Origin: Frankia umida | GTDB lineage: Bacteria; Actinomycetota; Actinomycetes; Frankiales; Frankiaceae | Direction: 5' to 3' | Length of the DNA stretch: 64,000 nt | Assembly: GCF_023242945.1 (NCBI RefSeq) | Contig: NZ_JALKFT010000001.1 | Span: 62,001-126,000 of the forward strand | In this document: in pieces, positions 26,218-34,746 of the stretch | Layout of the letters: each line of letters opens with the position of its first letter | How positions within the stretch are numbered: position 1 is the first letter of the stretch | Program-made: the position numbers and the translations under genes | The notes under the pieces: generated by a model | Databases searched by the model: none | What the model was told of the DNA's origin: nothing | Seen by the model: the letters and a program-made list of their open reading frames with translations, nothing else

Positions 26218-26620
26218 GCGCTCCCCCACCGTGGACGGCTGGGACGCTACCGCCGGCCGACCCGCGGGCGGTCACAGTGCCAGATAGCCGACAGAGAACC
26301 ACCAGCTCAGACGGATCGCCCAGAGCATCCCGCGCCGCCGTACCCACACCACAGCACGCCATCCCGCCATGCCATGCCGCCACGCCACGCCATCCCGCCA
26401 CGCCACTCCACGCCACGCCGCCACGCCACGCCACGCCACGCCACGCCGCCACGCCACGCCACGCCACGCCACGCCACGCCTGAGTGCCGCGGCGCCGCGC
26501 AGCCAGGTCACCATGAAATGAACGCTGGCTACCCAACAATGGAAAAAGTTCGCGGCATGTCGGTGTCGAACGGCCGCGCTGCGCGAAGAGGTCGGCGCGG
26601 ACGGCATCGAACAGTGCATC
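26218..26620. other. Intergenic region with a pentanucleotide satellite
   Basis: Holds the promoter side of the OmpA-like gene, the CACGC repeat array listed separately, and about 140 bp of less repetitive, locally AT-richer sequence (26515-26545) before the methyltransferase start, where a promoter is likely. No gene is supported; open frames across the array are low-complexity Arg/His/Ala strings. Confidence 0.5.
26354..26480. repeat. (CACGC)n microsatellite, about 125 bp
   Basis: Tandem CCACG units interrupted by CCGCC, CCATCC and CCATG variants. The uninterrupted runs reach four to five units. It is noncoding and lies between divergent genes. Confidence 0.9.
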
Positions 26621-27427
26621 ATGGCTGATATGGGGACGGAAGAACCAGCGCAGAGCGCCTGGTCGCGAGTGGACACCAGCGTGCCGCACAGCGCTCGGGT
26701 CTGGAACTACTGGCTCGGCGGTAAGGACAACTTCCCCGCTGACCGGGAGCTCGGCGACAAGGTCTACGAGGTGTACCCGGACATCGTGCGGGTCGCCCGG
26801 GCGCAGCGGGAGTTCCTGGTCCGGGCGATCACGCACCTGGCCGGCGAGGTGGGCATCCGCCAGTTCCTGGACATCGGCACCGGCCTGCCGACCGCGGACA
26901 ACACCCACGAGGTCGCGCAGCGGATCGCGCCGGACTCCCGCATCGTCTACGTGGACAACGACCCGCTGGTGCTGGTGCACGCCCGAGCGCTGCTGACCAG
27001 CGCACCCGGCGGGGCCACCGCCTATGTCGACGCCGACGTCCGCGACCCCGAGAAGATCCTCGCCGGGGCCGCCAAGATCCTGGACTTCAACGAGCCGGTC
27101 GCGCTGGTCATGTTCGGCATCGTGGGCAACGTCGCAGACAACGACGAGGCCTCGAGCATCGTGACCCGTCTGCTCGACGCGGTCCGCCCGGGCAGCTATC
27201 TCGCCCTCAACGACGGCACCCACGGCGAGGACGTCGACAAGGCCATCGAGATCACCCAGGCCGACGGGCATCCGTACAACCTGCGGACGCCCGAGCAGGT
27301 CACGTCCTTCTTCGACGGTCTCGCGGTCGTCGAGCCGGGTGTTGTCTCGACTCCGCTGTGGCGTCCCCCGGCCGGGTCCGCGCCCGAGCCGCTGTTCATC
27401 TACGGCGGGGTGGGCCGCAAGCCCTAG
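26621..27427 (+). CDS. SAM-dependent methyltransferase, Methyltransf_19 (DUF574) family
   Basis: 268 residues. The family signature is clear: DTSVPHSARVWNYWLGGKDNFPADR near the start, then QREFLVRAITHLAGE, the SAM-binding FLDIGTGLPTADNTHEVAQ and IVYVDNDPLVLVHARALL. This family is greatly expanded in actinomycetes; targets are unknown. The following GH3 gene is about 115 bp downstream on the same strand. Confidence 0.92.
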   Translation: MADMGTEEPAQSAWSRVDTSVPHSARVWNYWLGGKDNFPADRELGDKVYEVYPDIVRVARAQREFLVRAITHLAGEVGIRQFLDIGTGLPTADNTHEVAQRIAPDSRIVYVDNDPLVLVHARALLTSAPGGATAYVDADVRDPEKILAGAAKILDFNEPVALVMFGIVGNVADNDEASSIVTRLLDAVRPGSYLALNDGTHGEDVDKAIEITQADGHPYNLRTPEQVTSFFDGLAVVEPGVVSTPLWRPPAGSAPEPLFIYGGVGRKP

Positions 27428-27543
27428 CGTTGCAAGGTCAACTTTCGCTGCTGGCCTGCGGGCGAGAAGCTGCCCACGCACAGTCGGAATTCCCGTCACC
27501 GTGCTGCCCGCTGTGCCCTGGCCACCCCGCGGCGCACATCGAC

Positions 27544-29010
27544 ATGAGCCGGAAATGTACCGTAAACACGATGCTCCGGATCTTTCGTGGTAAGGACGGA
27601 CGGCGGCTCACCGTGTCGGCGCTGCTGATGGTGGTCCTCGGGTTCTGCTCCGTCGTCGTGGGCGGTCTCGGCCGGCCCGAACCTCACGACGTCGATGCGT
27701 CCACGCAGGTCGACAGTCCCTCCCGGACGCCCGATCCGGCCACGTCCAGCCCCGGTCTGGCCGTCGCCCTCGGCAACCGCCTTGATGCCGCGGACGGTCC
27801 GAGTGCCACCACCAGGCCGGATGCGGCCGGCGGTCGCGGTGGTACGAGCGGTGGCGGTGGCGGTGCTGTGGGGTCGACGGCGGCGGCGGGAAAAGGCGGA
27901 ACGTCCGCCGGGTCCGCTGGAAGCGGACGGTCAGCCGCGGGGCTGAGTGTCGCCGCGGCGGCCTGCGTCGCGGCTCGGGCGGGCGGGTTGGGTGTTGAGG
28001 GGCAGGCCGGGCAGGTCGTCATGGTCGGGGTGCCCATCACCGAGGCGCGGGCGGCCGTCGACGTCGTCCGGCGCTCCCGCCTTGGTGGGGTGTTCCTGGC
28101 CGGACGTTCCACCCAGCCCGCGTCCGAGCTGGGTACGGATCTGCGCGCCGTGCAGGACGCGGCGCGGCGCGATGTCGGCATCGCCCTGCACATCGCGGTG
28201 GATCAGGAGGGTGGCCAGGTCCAGACGCTGTCGGGGGCAGGTTTCGAGCGCATCCCGAACGCCGTCGAACAGGGCCGTTGGGATGCGTCCGACCTGCGGG
28301 AACGTACCGCGAGCTGGGCACGCGCCCTGGCCGGCGCCGGGGTGACACTGGACCTGGCGCCGGTCGCCGACACCGTCGCCGCGGGTACCGCCCGGGCCAA
28401 CCCGCCGATCGGCGTGTCCCAGCGCAACTTCGGCACCGACCCGGGCGGCGTCGCCGCGGCGCTGGGCGTCGTCATCCCCGCGATGCAGGACAGTGGCCTG
28501 CTGGCCACGGCCAAGCACTTCCCGGGGCTCGGCCGGGTGCACGCCAACACCGACACGTCCACCGAGGCCGTGGACGACGTGGCGGACCCGTCCGACCCGA
28601 ACCTGGAGCCGTTTCGCACCGCGATCTCCGCCGATACCGCGGCGATGATGGTGTCGCTGGCCCGCTACCCGCGGCTTGACCCGGCCGCGTTGGCGGTGTT
28701 CTCCCAGCCGATCATCACCGGTCTGCTGCGTGGGCAGCTGGGGTTCCGCGGCCTGGTGATGTCCGACGACCTGGGGGCGGCGGTCGCCGTCGGGTCGGTG
28801 CCGGTGGGGGAACGGGCCGTGCGCTTCATCGCGGCCGGCGGGGACCTGGCACTGTCGGTACGCGGCGCCGATGGTGTGACGATGAGTACGGCGCTGGCCG
28901 CGGCGGCCCACCGCGACCCGACCTTCGCCCACCGTCTCGCCGAGGCCGCCACCGCCGTCCTCACCAGCAAGGCCCGAGCAGGCCTGCTCACCTGCGACGG
29001 GACGCCCTGA
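27544..29010 (+). CDS. Glycoside hydrolase family 3 (NagZ-like), secreted or anchored
   Basis: About 488 residues. An N-terminal hydrophobic segment (TVSALLMVVLGFCSVVVGG) is followed by a 90-residue Gly/Ser-rich linker and a GH3 N-terminal barrel: VVMVGVPITEARAAV, IAVDQEGGQVQTL, LDLAPVADTV, AKHFPGLGRV and the nucleophile block VMSDDLGAAVA. The catalytic Asp should be in SDD. The usual D-S/T-H acid-base dyad of NagZ enzymes is not conserved: the sequence reads NTDTSTEAV, without the His. ATG 27544 and ATG 27571 are both possible starts. Probable role in cleaving N-acetylglucosaminyl or related linkages outside the membrane, with lower certainty because of the missing His. Confidence 0.85.
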   Translation: MSRKCTVNTMLRIFRGKDGRRLTVSALLMVVLGFCSVVVGGLGRPEPHDVDASTQVDSPSRTPDPATSSPGLAVALGNRLDAADGPSATTRPDAAGGRGGTSGGGGGAVGSTAAAGKGGTSAGSAGSGRSAAGLSVAAAACVAARAGGLGVEGQAGQVVMVGVPITEARAAVDVVRRSRLGGVFLAGRSTQPASELGTDLRAVQDAARRDVGIALHIAVDQEGGQVQTLSGAGFERIPNAVEQGRWDASDLRERTASWARALAGAGVTLDLAPVADTVAAGTARANPPIGVSQRNFGTDPGGVAAALGVVIPAMQDSGLLATAKHFPGLGRVHANTDTSTEAVDDVADPSDPNLEPFRTAISADTAAMMVSLARYPRLDPAALAVFSQPIITGLLRGQLGFRGLVMSDDLGAAVAVGSVPVGERAVRFIAAGGDLALSVRGADGVTMSTALAAAAHRDPTFAHRLAEAATAVLTSKARAGLLTCDGTP

Positions 29011-29074
29011 CCCCCGCTCCCCCGCGATCCCCGCTCCCCCGCGATCCCCGCTTCCCCGCCATCAGCCAGCCCGG

Positions 29075-29941
29075 TCAGGAGAAGGCGAGTTCCTCGAGGA
29101 CGGCGGGATCGGTGACGTCGTGGCCGGCGGCGATCGCCTCGGCGTAGCGGCGGGCGTTCTGGGCGTCGAGGTCGTCGAAACTGCTCCCGCGCTTCCAGTA
29201 GGCCGCGGCGTGCAGCTGGGTGCGGTCCACCCCCAGCTCGTCGAGCAGGAGGCGCCGGATCGCCCGGACCTCTCCGGCTTCGGAGGCCACCCAGCCCGCC
29301 GCCACACCGGACGGGCGCGGCAACCCACCCACCGCGTCGACCAGGCCACCGGCGGGCACCCAGCGGACGTCGTCTCCCGGGCGCGCGGGCAGCAGCGGCT
29401 GATCCCCCGCCACCGCGCCGCTGATCACCACGGTGGCGGACTGGTCGGGCGACAACGCGGTCAGGATGGCCGCGACCGCCGGCAGACCGCTGAGGTCGGC
29501 GAGAAGGAGCACCGTGTCGGCCACCCGCGCGGCGATCGGCCCCGGGACGAACTCGACCCGCATACCGATCAGCTCGGCGGTGCCACCGTCGGCGGCGCCG
29601 TCAAGCCAGCGGGCCGTAAGCCCACCATGATGGACGTGTGCGTCGAAGACCAGTCGGTTCGCCGCCGGATCGAACGACCGCACGGTGAACGCCCGCGACA
29701 CCCCCGGGTCGACCGCACCGGCGGCCGACCCGGCCACCGGCTCCTCGACCCCACCGGGGAACAGCCGGAACGCGTCGGCAGGAAGCTGCTCGGTGTACCC
29801 GGCGAAACCGTCAGCGACCAGCGTCACCCGCTGGAAGGACGGCGAGACCACAGCGGCGGATTCGACCCGCACCGGGCAGCGCAGGAACCGCCCCGGCCGC
29901 TCGACCGACAGCGCTCGCACAGCCGCCTTCAGGTTCGTCAT
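29075..29941 (-). CDS. Siderophore-interacting protein (FAD-dependent ferric-siderophore reductase)
   Basis: 288 residues. The FAD-binding barrel has FQRVTLVADGFAGY and SRAFTVRSFDPAANRLVFDAHVHHGG (the RxYTxR-type FAD motif). The NAD(P)H-binding half has LLADLSGLPAVAAIL, WVASEAGEVRAIRRLL and a C-terminal AAYWKRG motif typical of SIP/ViuB proteins. It releases iron from imported ferric siderophores by reduction in the cytoplasm. A near-consensus iron box lies about 90 bp upstream, so it should be repressed by IdeR/DtxR when iron is ample. Confidence 0.93.
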   Translation of the reverse strand: MTNLKAAVRALSVERPGRFLRCPVRVESAAVVSPSFQRVTLVADGFAGYTEQLPADAFRLFPGGVEEPVAGSAAGAVDPGVSRAFTVRSFDPAANRLVFDAHVHHGGLTARWLDGAADGGTAELIGMRVEFVPGPIAARVADTVLLLADLSGLPAVAAILTALSPDQSATVVISGAVAGDQPLLPARPGDDVRWVPAGGLVDAVGGLPRPSGVAAGWVASEAGEVRAIRRLLLDELGVDRTQLHAAAYWKRGSSFDDLDAQNARRYAEAIAAGHDVTDPAVLEELAFS

Positions 29942-30031
29942 GCCGCGGCCACCCGTTCCGGACGGCGGCGATGATGGCCCCCACGAAGCCGACCGCGCCT
30001 GACGACCTGATCGTTCACGACGACTCCCCAG

Positions 30032-30050
30032 GTAGGTAAGGTTTACCTAC
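30032..30050. promoter_or_regulatory. Iron box (IdeR/DtxR-type operator)
   Basis: GTAGGTAAGGTTTACCTAC: perfect 8-bp arms around a 3-bp centre, matching 16 of 19 positions of the known IdeR consensus TWAGGTWAGSCTWACCTWA. It is upstream of the siderophore-interacting gene. It shares the 13-bp core TAAGGTTTACCTA with the site at 46521-46533. Confidence 0.8.
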
Positions 30051-30058
30051 AGTACGAG

Positions 30059-30317
30059 GGTGTTCCGCGCGGGTCAACGAACCCGCTGGCCGGTGCGCCC
30101 GCCGGTCTCGCCCCCGGCTTCCTGCGCGCGAACCTGTTCTCGCGTACCGCGATGCACGTTCTGCCCTCGGTTCGCCCCGGCCTGGACAACGACCTCGCCG
30201 ACAAGCTCGAGCGTCTCGAACATGTCGTGCCGCGCGCGCAGGCCGTCCCCGAGGCACGGCTGTACGCGTTCGGGCAGCGGTGTGGTCCGGAATCCACCGC
30301 CGAAAAGATCTTCGTAT
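30059..30317 (+). pseudogene. Possible gene remnant
   Basis: The plus frame through 30059-30350 reads like real protein (PGFLRANLFSRTAMHVLPSV, LDNDLADKLERLEHVV, AQAVPEARLYAFGQRCG, STAEKIFVFTPDEG) with GC-rich third positions and typical actinobacterial codons. It has no clear start near the iron box and runs into the antisense end of the glycosyltransferase gene. No family was recognised. It may be a 5'- and 3'-truncated gene or an artefact of strand bias. Confidence 0.25.
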
Positions 30318-31136
30318 TCACCCCCGACGAAGGACGACCCCTACCTTCTGATCCGACTGCCGGCCCGTCACCACGATTCGTGGTCTGCCCAGGGCGGGCC
30401 GGCGAAAAGCAACGAAGCGCGCTGCCAGATGAGCAGATACTGGCACCCCCCCCCCCGAGAATTTTTCGTTTCGGCGCGAGTGCTGGGCGCCATGACGGCG
30501 GTAACGCAGGGTGGGCAGATCCAGCAGGACGCCCGTGGCGAGCGCGGAGCCGGCGAGCAGGGTCGCGGTGTCCTCCACACCACGCAGCGCAGCCCATCCA
30601 CCGAGGGTGAACAGCAGGGTGCGCCGCCACATGACACCGGCGGGATGGATGGGTGGCAGGGTCCGCTCGGGCAGCGCTGCCTTCCAGGCGACGGCGAGGG
30701 CGCCGCGGACCAGCGGGCCGGCGGGTATCGCCAGCGGCGTGACGTGCAGGCTGCCGTCGGGGTGCAGGTCGCGGGCGTGCCCGGCGGCGAAGCCGGCGTC
30801 GGGATGGGCTGCCAGCGCACCGGACAGGGCGCCGAGGGCTTCGGGTTCGAGCTCATCGTCGGCGTCCAGGTTCTGGATCAGCGGTGCGGTGCACGCACCG
30901 AGGGCGATGTTGCGGGCGACGGCGGGACCCTCGCGGGTGCCATGCGCGGCGATCTCGACCCGCCCGTCGTCGGTGGCACCGCAGGCGGCCAGCGTGGCCC
31001 GGATCGCCTCGGCCGGCCCGTCGATCTGGATACGCCACGTCCAGTGCGGATGGTGCTGGCGGCGCAGCGACTCCCACGCCGAGGGCAGGTAGTCCGCGTA
31101 CTCAGCGTGCACCGCGGTGACCACATCCACCCACAT
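30318..31136 (-). CDS. Family 2 glycosyltransferase
   Basis: 272 residues. The GT-A fold starts VDVVTAVHAEYADYLPSAWESL, with the nucleotide-binding and metal DxD-like block LIQNLDADDELEPEALG near residue 90 and FAAGHARDLHPDG. A C-terminal GVEDTATLL...LPTLRYRRH is typical of actinobacterial GT2 proteins. Donor and acceptor unknown. The coding strand contains a run of 11 G (30446-30456 on the plus strand as C) at SGGGV; the 40 residues after it look unlike the family, so slipped-strand changes may alter the C-terminus. ATG at 31136 lacks a clear ribosome site. Confidence 0.8.
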   Translation of the reverse strand: MWVDVVTAVHAEYADYLPSAWESLRRQHHPHWTWRIQIDGPAEAIRATLAACGATDDGRVEIAAHGTREGPAVARNIALGACTAPLIQNLDADDELEPEALGALSGALAAHPDAGFAAGHARDLHPDGSLHVTPLAIPAGPLVRGALAVAWKAALPERTLPPIHPAGVMWRRTLLFTLGGWAALRGVEDTATLLAGSALATGVLLDLPTLRYRRHGAQHSRRNEKFSGGGVPVSAHLAARFVAFRRPALGRPRIVVTGRQSDQKVGVVLRRG

Positions 31137-31209
31137 GTTCGCAGTATGTACCGGGACACACCTGATCAGTGTGGTAGATATGCCGAAAAGATTCGATGAG
31201 AGAGGTCGC

Positions 31210-32508
31210 GTGGACGTTGCATCCATCAACAGCCGGCTGAGTCGCGCGGCTTCCACCGCCGATTCCCGCGAGCTGGACGGGGTCTGCGAGGCCGTCGCCG
31301 CCGAACTCGTCGACGCGGGTGTCGAACCGCCGTTCCGGATTCCGTCGGCGGACTTCACCGTGGATCCCTGGCTGATCTGCGCCGACCGTTACTGGCGGCG
31401 CCGGCTGCTGGCCGAGCCGACGATCGAGACCGCCGCCCGCTGCGCCCGCTGGCTGTACGACCACACCGACCCGGACGATCCGGCCGGTCCGCAGCCCCGC
31501 GCCATCCGCCCGGCCGTCATCGAGAAATGGACGCTGGGCTATGCCTTCATAACTCGGGACAGCGTCGAATCCCGCCAGGATCTCAGCCTCGCCACCGGAC
31601 GGATCGTCGAGCAGTACCAGGGGTCGGTCGACATCGCCGCCTTCGCCACGCTTTACCACGCCGGTAAGCTGCGGGCGAACTTCGCCTTCGACGAGCTGCG
31701 CCTGTTTCTCGACTCCTCCCTGCTCGCCGTCGCCGCCGGCCAGCACCGCGACGACCCGCTGTTCACCGCGCTGCGCGCCTTCGCCGCCCTGGGCAGTTCC
31801 ACCATCACCACTGGCCACGGCCTTGATCTGCTGGATGCGGCCTGGACGGCACCCGGGCGTACCCGCGCCGTCGTCGATGTCTGCCTGAACGCGCTGTGGG
31901 CGGCCAAGCGCTTTCCCGAGCGGGGCGAGTGGCTGCGCCGGCAGGCCACCGAAGCCGTGGCGGCCTACCCCGACGACCACCTGTTCCATTTCCGGCTCGC
32001 CCGCGGCCACCGGTTGTGCGGCGACTACGCCGCGGCGCTCAGCACGATAGAGAGCGCGCTGCGGCTACTGCCCGCGATCGGCTCGAGAATCAGCCACAAC
32101 ACGCTCCAGGAGCAGTACCTGCGCGAGCAGGAGTCGATCGAGGAGGGGCTGCTGCGCGCCGCCGAGACCAGCGAGCAGCGGACCCGTTGGCAGCGCCAGG
32201 CCGCCGCCGACCGCGACCTGCGCCGAACCCTGTCGCGTTCGTCCATCCAGGCCGTCGAACTCGTGACCGTGTTCACCGCGGCCATCGCCTTCACCGTCGG
32301 GTCGTTCCCGATCACACTTTCCGGCGATCTCTCCCTGGGCGCCCGGGCGCTGCTCATGGGCATCCTCGGCATCGGACTGCTGCTGTTCGCTGTCACCATC
32401 ATCGCCGGCACCTGGTACCTCACCGGCCAGCAGCACAACGGTGACGACAGCCCGGGCCGCCGCCGCGAGCCGCGCCCCAGCCCGGACGACGACCCCGACG
32501 ACAGCTGA
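31210..32508 (+). CDS. Helical-repeat protein with two C-terminal membrane segments
   Basis: 432 residues. The bulk is alpha-helical with Trp/Arg/Ala pairs reminiscent of TPR units (TAARCARWLYDHT, ALWAAKRFPERGEWLRRQATEAV, LFHFRLARGHRLCGDYAAALSTIESALRLL). Two hydrophobic helices (about 345-365 and 372-395) and a hydrophilic, acidic tail follow. GTG at 31210 is chosen because AGAGAGG precedes it; an upstream ATG at 31180 is possible. Divergent from the GT2 gene. No named family recognised; a membrane-tethered scaffold role is only a guess. Confidence 0.7.
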   Translation: MDVASINSRLSRAASTADSRELDGVCEAVAAELVDAGVEPPFRIPSADFTVDPWLICADRYWRRRLLAEPTIETAARCARWLYDHTDPDDPAGPQPRAIRPAVIEKWTLGYAFITRDSVESRQDLSLATGRIVEQYQGSVDIAAFATLYHAGKLRANFAFDELRLFLDSSLLAVAAGQHRDDPLFTALRAFAALGSSTITTGHGLDLLDAAWTAPGRTRAVVDVCLNALWAAKRFPERGEWLRRQATEAVAAYPDDHLFHFRLARGHRLCGDYAAALSTIESALRLLPAIGSRISHNTLQEQYLREQESIEEGLLRAAETSEQRTRWQRQAAADRDLRRTLSRSSIQAVELVTVFTAAIAFTVGSFPITLSGDLSLGARALLMGILGIGLLLFAVTIIAGTWYLTGQQHNGDDSPGRRREPRPSPDDDPDDS

Positions 32509-32671
32509 ACGCGCCGCACTCGTCGTCGCGGCCACGCCCATGCGCTGTCGCACCGACCGGTACCGCAACCGGAACAGCACCACGAATCCCCTTCCTGGAT
32601 GCCTCATCGCAGGCCCGACCAGGCGCCCACCCCGGCCGTCCGGGTGATTCCCTGACCACACCGGAGCGGCT

Positions 32672-34375
32672 TCAGCCCAACAGGCCGCTGAACATGTCCG
32701 GCGGCGGCTGCGCATACGGATTACGCCGCGGACGGCGCTGCGGATCGATGAAGGAGGGCGGGATGAAGGAGGGCCGGCGATCCCCACTCACGACGATCTG
32801 CCACTTCTCGCGATGCACCCGCTGATGATGCCGGGAACACAGCAGAACCAGATTATCTATTTTCGTCTCACCCCCATCGACCCAATGCTTGACATGATGC
32901 GCATCGCACCATGAAGATGGCCGATCACAATACGGGAAAGCGCAGCAGAAATCCCGGGAGACCAGCGCCCTGCGGATATGCGGAGGGACGATTCTTTCCG
33001 ACCGGCCGACATCCAATGGGACGCTGTCGGGGCCAAGGATGATCCGGCCGACCTGCGCGTCACAGGAGATCCGAAGAATGGCTTCCCGCGAAAGCGGAAG
33101 GCCCCATTCGGTCATGGCCGGCTCGTTTCCGTCACCGAGAAACGTGTCCCATCCGATGACGACCGTGAGATGCGGCCGAGTCCCGCCGGCGGCCGGGCCG
33201 ACATCCGCCGACAGCGCGCGGCGCACGAACTCGACCAGCGCGTCCGCCCGCCGACGGGCGGGGCTGCGCAGGTCACGCACCCCGTTCTTGCCCGGCGCCG
33301 GAGCGGACAGCCCGTCCAGCGCGGTGCGCAGCAGGGCCGCACCCTCGGCGTCGAGCTCTCCGCGGATCAACGTCGTGCCCTCCGGGGTGTCGACGAACGT
33401 CAGCCCCCGTGCATCCAGCGGATCATGCCACCGACCCCCGCCAGCGAACGTGCCATTTCCGTCACCGCCACCGCCGCTTTCACAGCTGCCACCCTCGTCT
33501 TCGCCTTCGCTCTCCTCGCCGGCACGGCCGCGAGACCCGGAGTGCTCCCCCCTGCGGCTGTCCTCATGCGGATCATCGCCGCCCGGCGAAGTATCCACCT
33601 GGGTCAGCTGCTCACGCAGCCGGATCGCGGCCCTCTTCAGCTGGCGCCAGTCGAGCTGGCTGGCATCCTCCAGCAGATGCGCCTCAGCCTTCGCCCGCAC
33701 CGCCTCGGGCAGGTCCTCCGGCAGGACATCCAGCCCTTCCATGATCACTACGGCATGATCTGCGCTGATCCGCGCGGCGGCCAACGCCTCACCCGTCGCC
33801 CGATACGGGCCGGCGAACAGCTTCTCCGCCAGGGCCACCTGGCGGGCGGCTTCTGACTTGGGCAGCACCAGCCGCCCGGCCAGCCACCGTGCCAGATCGA
33901 TCGCGCCGTCGTTCGACGCGAGCCCCCGCTCCTGCGCCTCGAGCAGCATGATGCTGCGCACCGCGGCCAATCGCGCGTCCAGATCACGCAACGCGCAGAT
34001 CGCCTCGGTCACGTCGTCGGAGGACCAACGCCACGTCTGCGACCCCAGCAGGCCTTCGACCGTTGCGGCCAGCACGCCCAGCAGGCTTTCCGCCGCCGAC
34101 CGGCCATCACCCGACGCCTCACCCGCGCAGCTCCCGGACGAGCCGCGACCAGCTCCGCCCGTGGACTCGGAAACATCCTCCTCGGACTCGGTCGGGCACT
34201 CCTGCGAAACACGACCTGGGACAGCGCGATCAAAGGAATCGGAACCCGCAGGGAAATCCTGCTTGGCAGGGATATCCGGGGCGGCCGGGAAACCACCATT
34301 CCCACCATCAGAACGAATATCTGCGGAGCCTCCGGGCGGCTCAGGGCCGGCGGCTCCATTCGGATGAATGAGCAT
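32672..34375 (-). CDS. DUF222/13E12-type HNH endonuclease domain protein
   Basis: 567 residues. The N-terminal 90 residues are low-complexity Gly/Ser/Glu. A DUF222 region follows (LRDLDARLAAVRSIMLLEAQERG, AARISADHAVVIMEGLDVLP), interrupted by a Glu/Gly/Ser-rich stretch near residue 270. The C-terminal HNH domain has FPYCDRPSSWCDAHHVKHW and NLVLLCSRHHQRVH, with the Cys and His ligands and catalytic His intact. Such genes are multicopy in actinomycetes and some are tied to mobile elements; no transposon ends were seen here. Nuclease activity is plausible but untested for most members. Confidence 0.9.
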   Translation of the reverse strand: MLIHPNGAAGPEPPGGSADIRSDGGNGGFPAAPDIPAKQDFPAGSDSFDRAVPGRVSQECPTESEEDVSESTGGAGRGSSGSCAGEASGDGRSAAESLLGVLAATVEGLLGSQTWRWSSDDVTEAICALRDLDARLAAVRSIMLLEAQERGLASNDGAIDLARWLAGRLVLPKSEAARQVALAEKLFAGPYRATGEALAAARISADHAVVIMEGLDVLPEDLPEAVRAKAEAHLLEDASQLDWRQLKRAAIRLREQLTQVDTSPGGDDPHEDSRRGEHSGSRGRAGEESEGEDEGGSCESGGGGDGNGTFAGGGRWHDPLDARGLTFVDTPEGTTLIRGELDAEGAALLRTALDGLSAPAPGKNGVRDLRSPARRRADALVEFVRRALSADVGPAAGGTRPHLTVVIGWDTFLGDGNEPAMTEWGLPLSREAILRISCDAQVGRIILGPDSVPLDVGRSERIVPPHIRRALVSRDFCCAFPYCDRPSSWCDAHHVKHWVDGGETKIDNLVLLCSRHHQRVHREKWQIVVSGDRRPSFIPPSFIDPQRRPRRNPYAQPPPDMFSGLLG

Positions 34376-34746
34376 GCTCTGACGATAGCTCGACTGAAGT
34401 CAGATGTCGAACACATGTTCTAAATCTGTGGAAAATGGCCCTGTGGAAAACGCTGCCACCCGAACGGACTACGCGGTTCCATGGCCCATCGGATCGTGCG
34501 CGGACCAGACCCCACCGCCCTGCTCGGTGGGCACGGTCGAAGTCAGGATCAACCGCCCGGCTTCGGGTGCGGCCCAGTCCGGCTCCCAACCAGCATCTGA
34601 GCCCCCATCCGGCACCACCATCAGCCCCGCCGCCAGCCACCATCAGCCCCGCCGGCGACGGCGCCACCCATCGCCAGGGCGGTGCCAGCCGACAGGGCAG
34701 TGCCAGCCGGCAAAAACGGTGGCGTCAGTCGGCAAAAACGGTGGCG
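34376..34746. other. 371-bp intergenic region with small repeats
   Basis: Contains degenerate caccatcagccccgccg repeats (about 34615-34655) and two tandem copies of cggcaaaaacggtggcgtcagt (about 34709-34752), the second running into the end of the TetR gene. No gene supported; the left part holds the HNH gene promoter. Confidence 0.5.

Noticed and set aside
26354..26480. CACGC array as a CRISPR
   Set aside because: Pentanucleotide tandem units without spacers; not a CRISPR pattern.
26272..26676. ORF across the CACGC satellite
   Set aside because: Translates to Ala/Trp/Arg/Gly repeats made by the microsatellite.
32672..34375. HNH/DUF222 gene as part of a mobile element or restriction system
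   Set aside because: No terminal repeats, transposase or methyltransferase partner seen; kept only as a 13E12-type protein.
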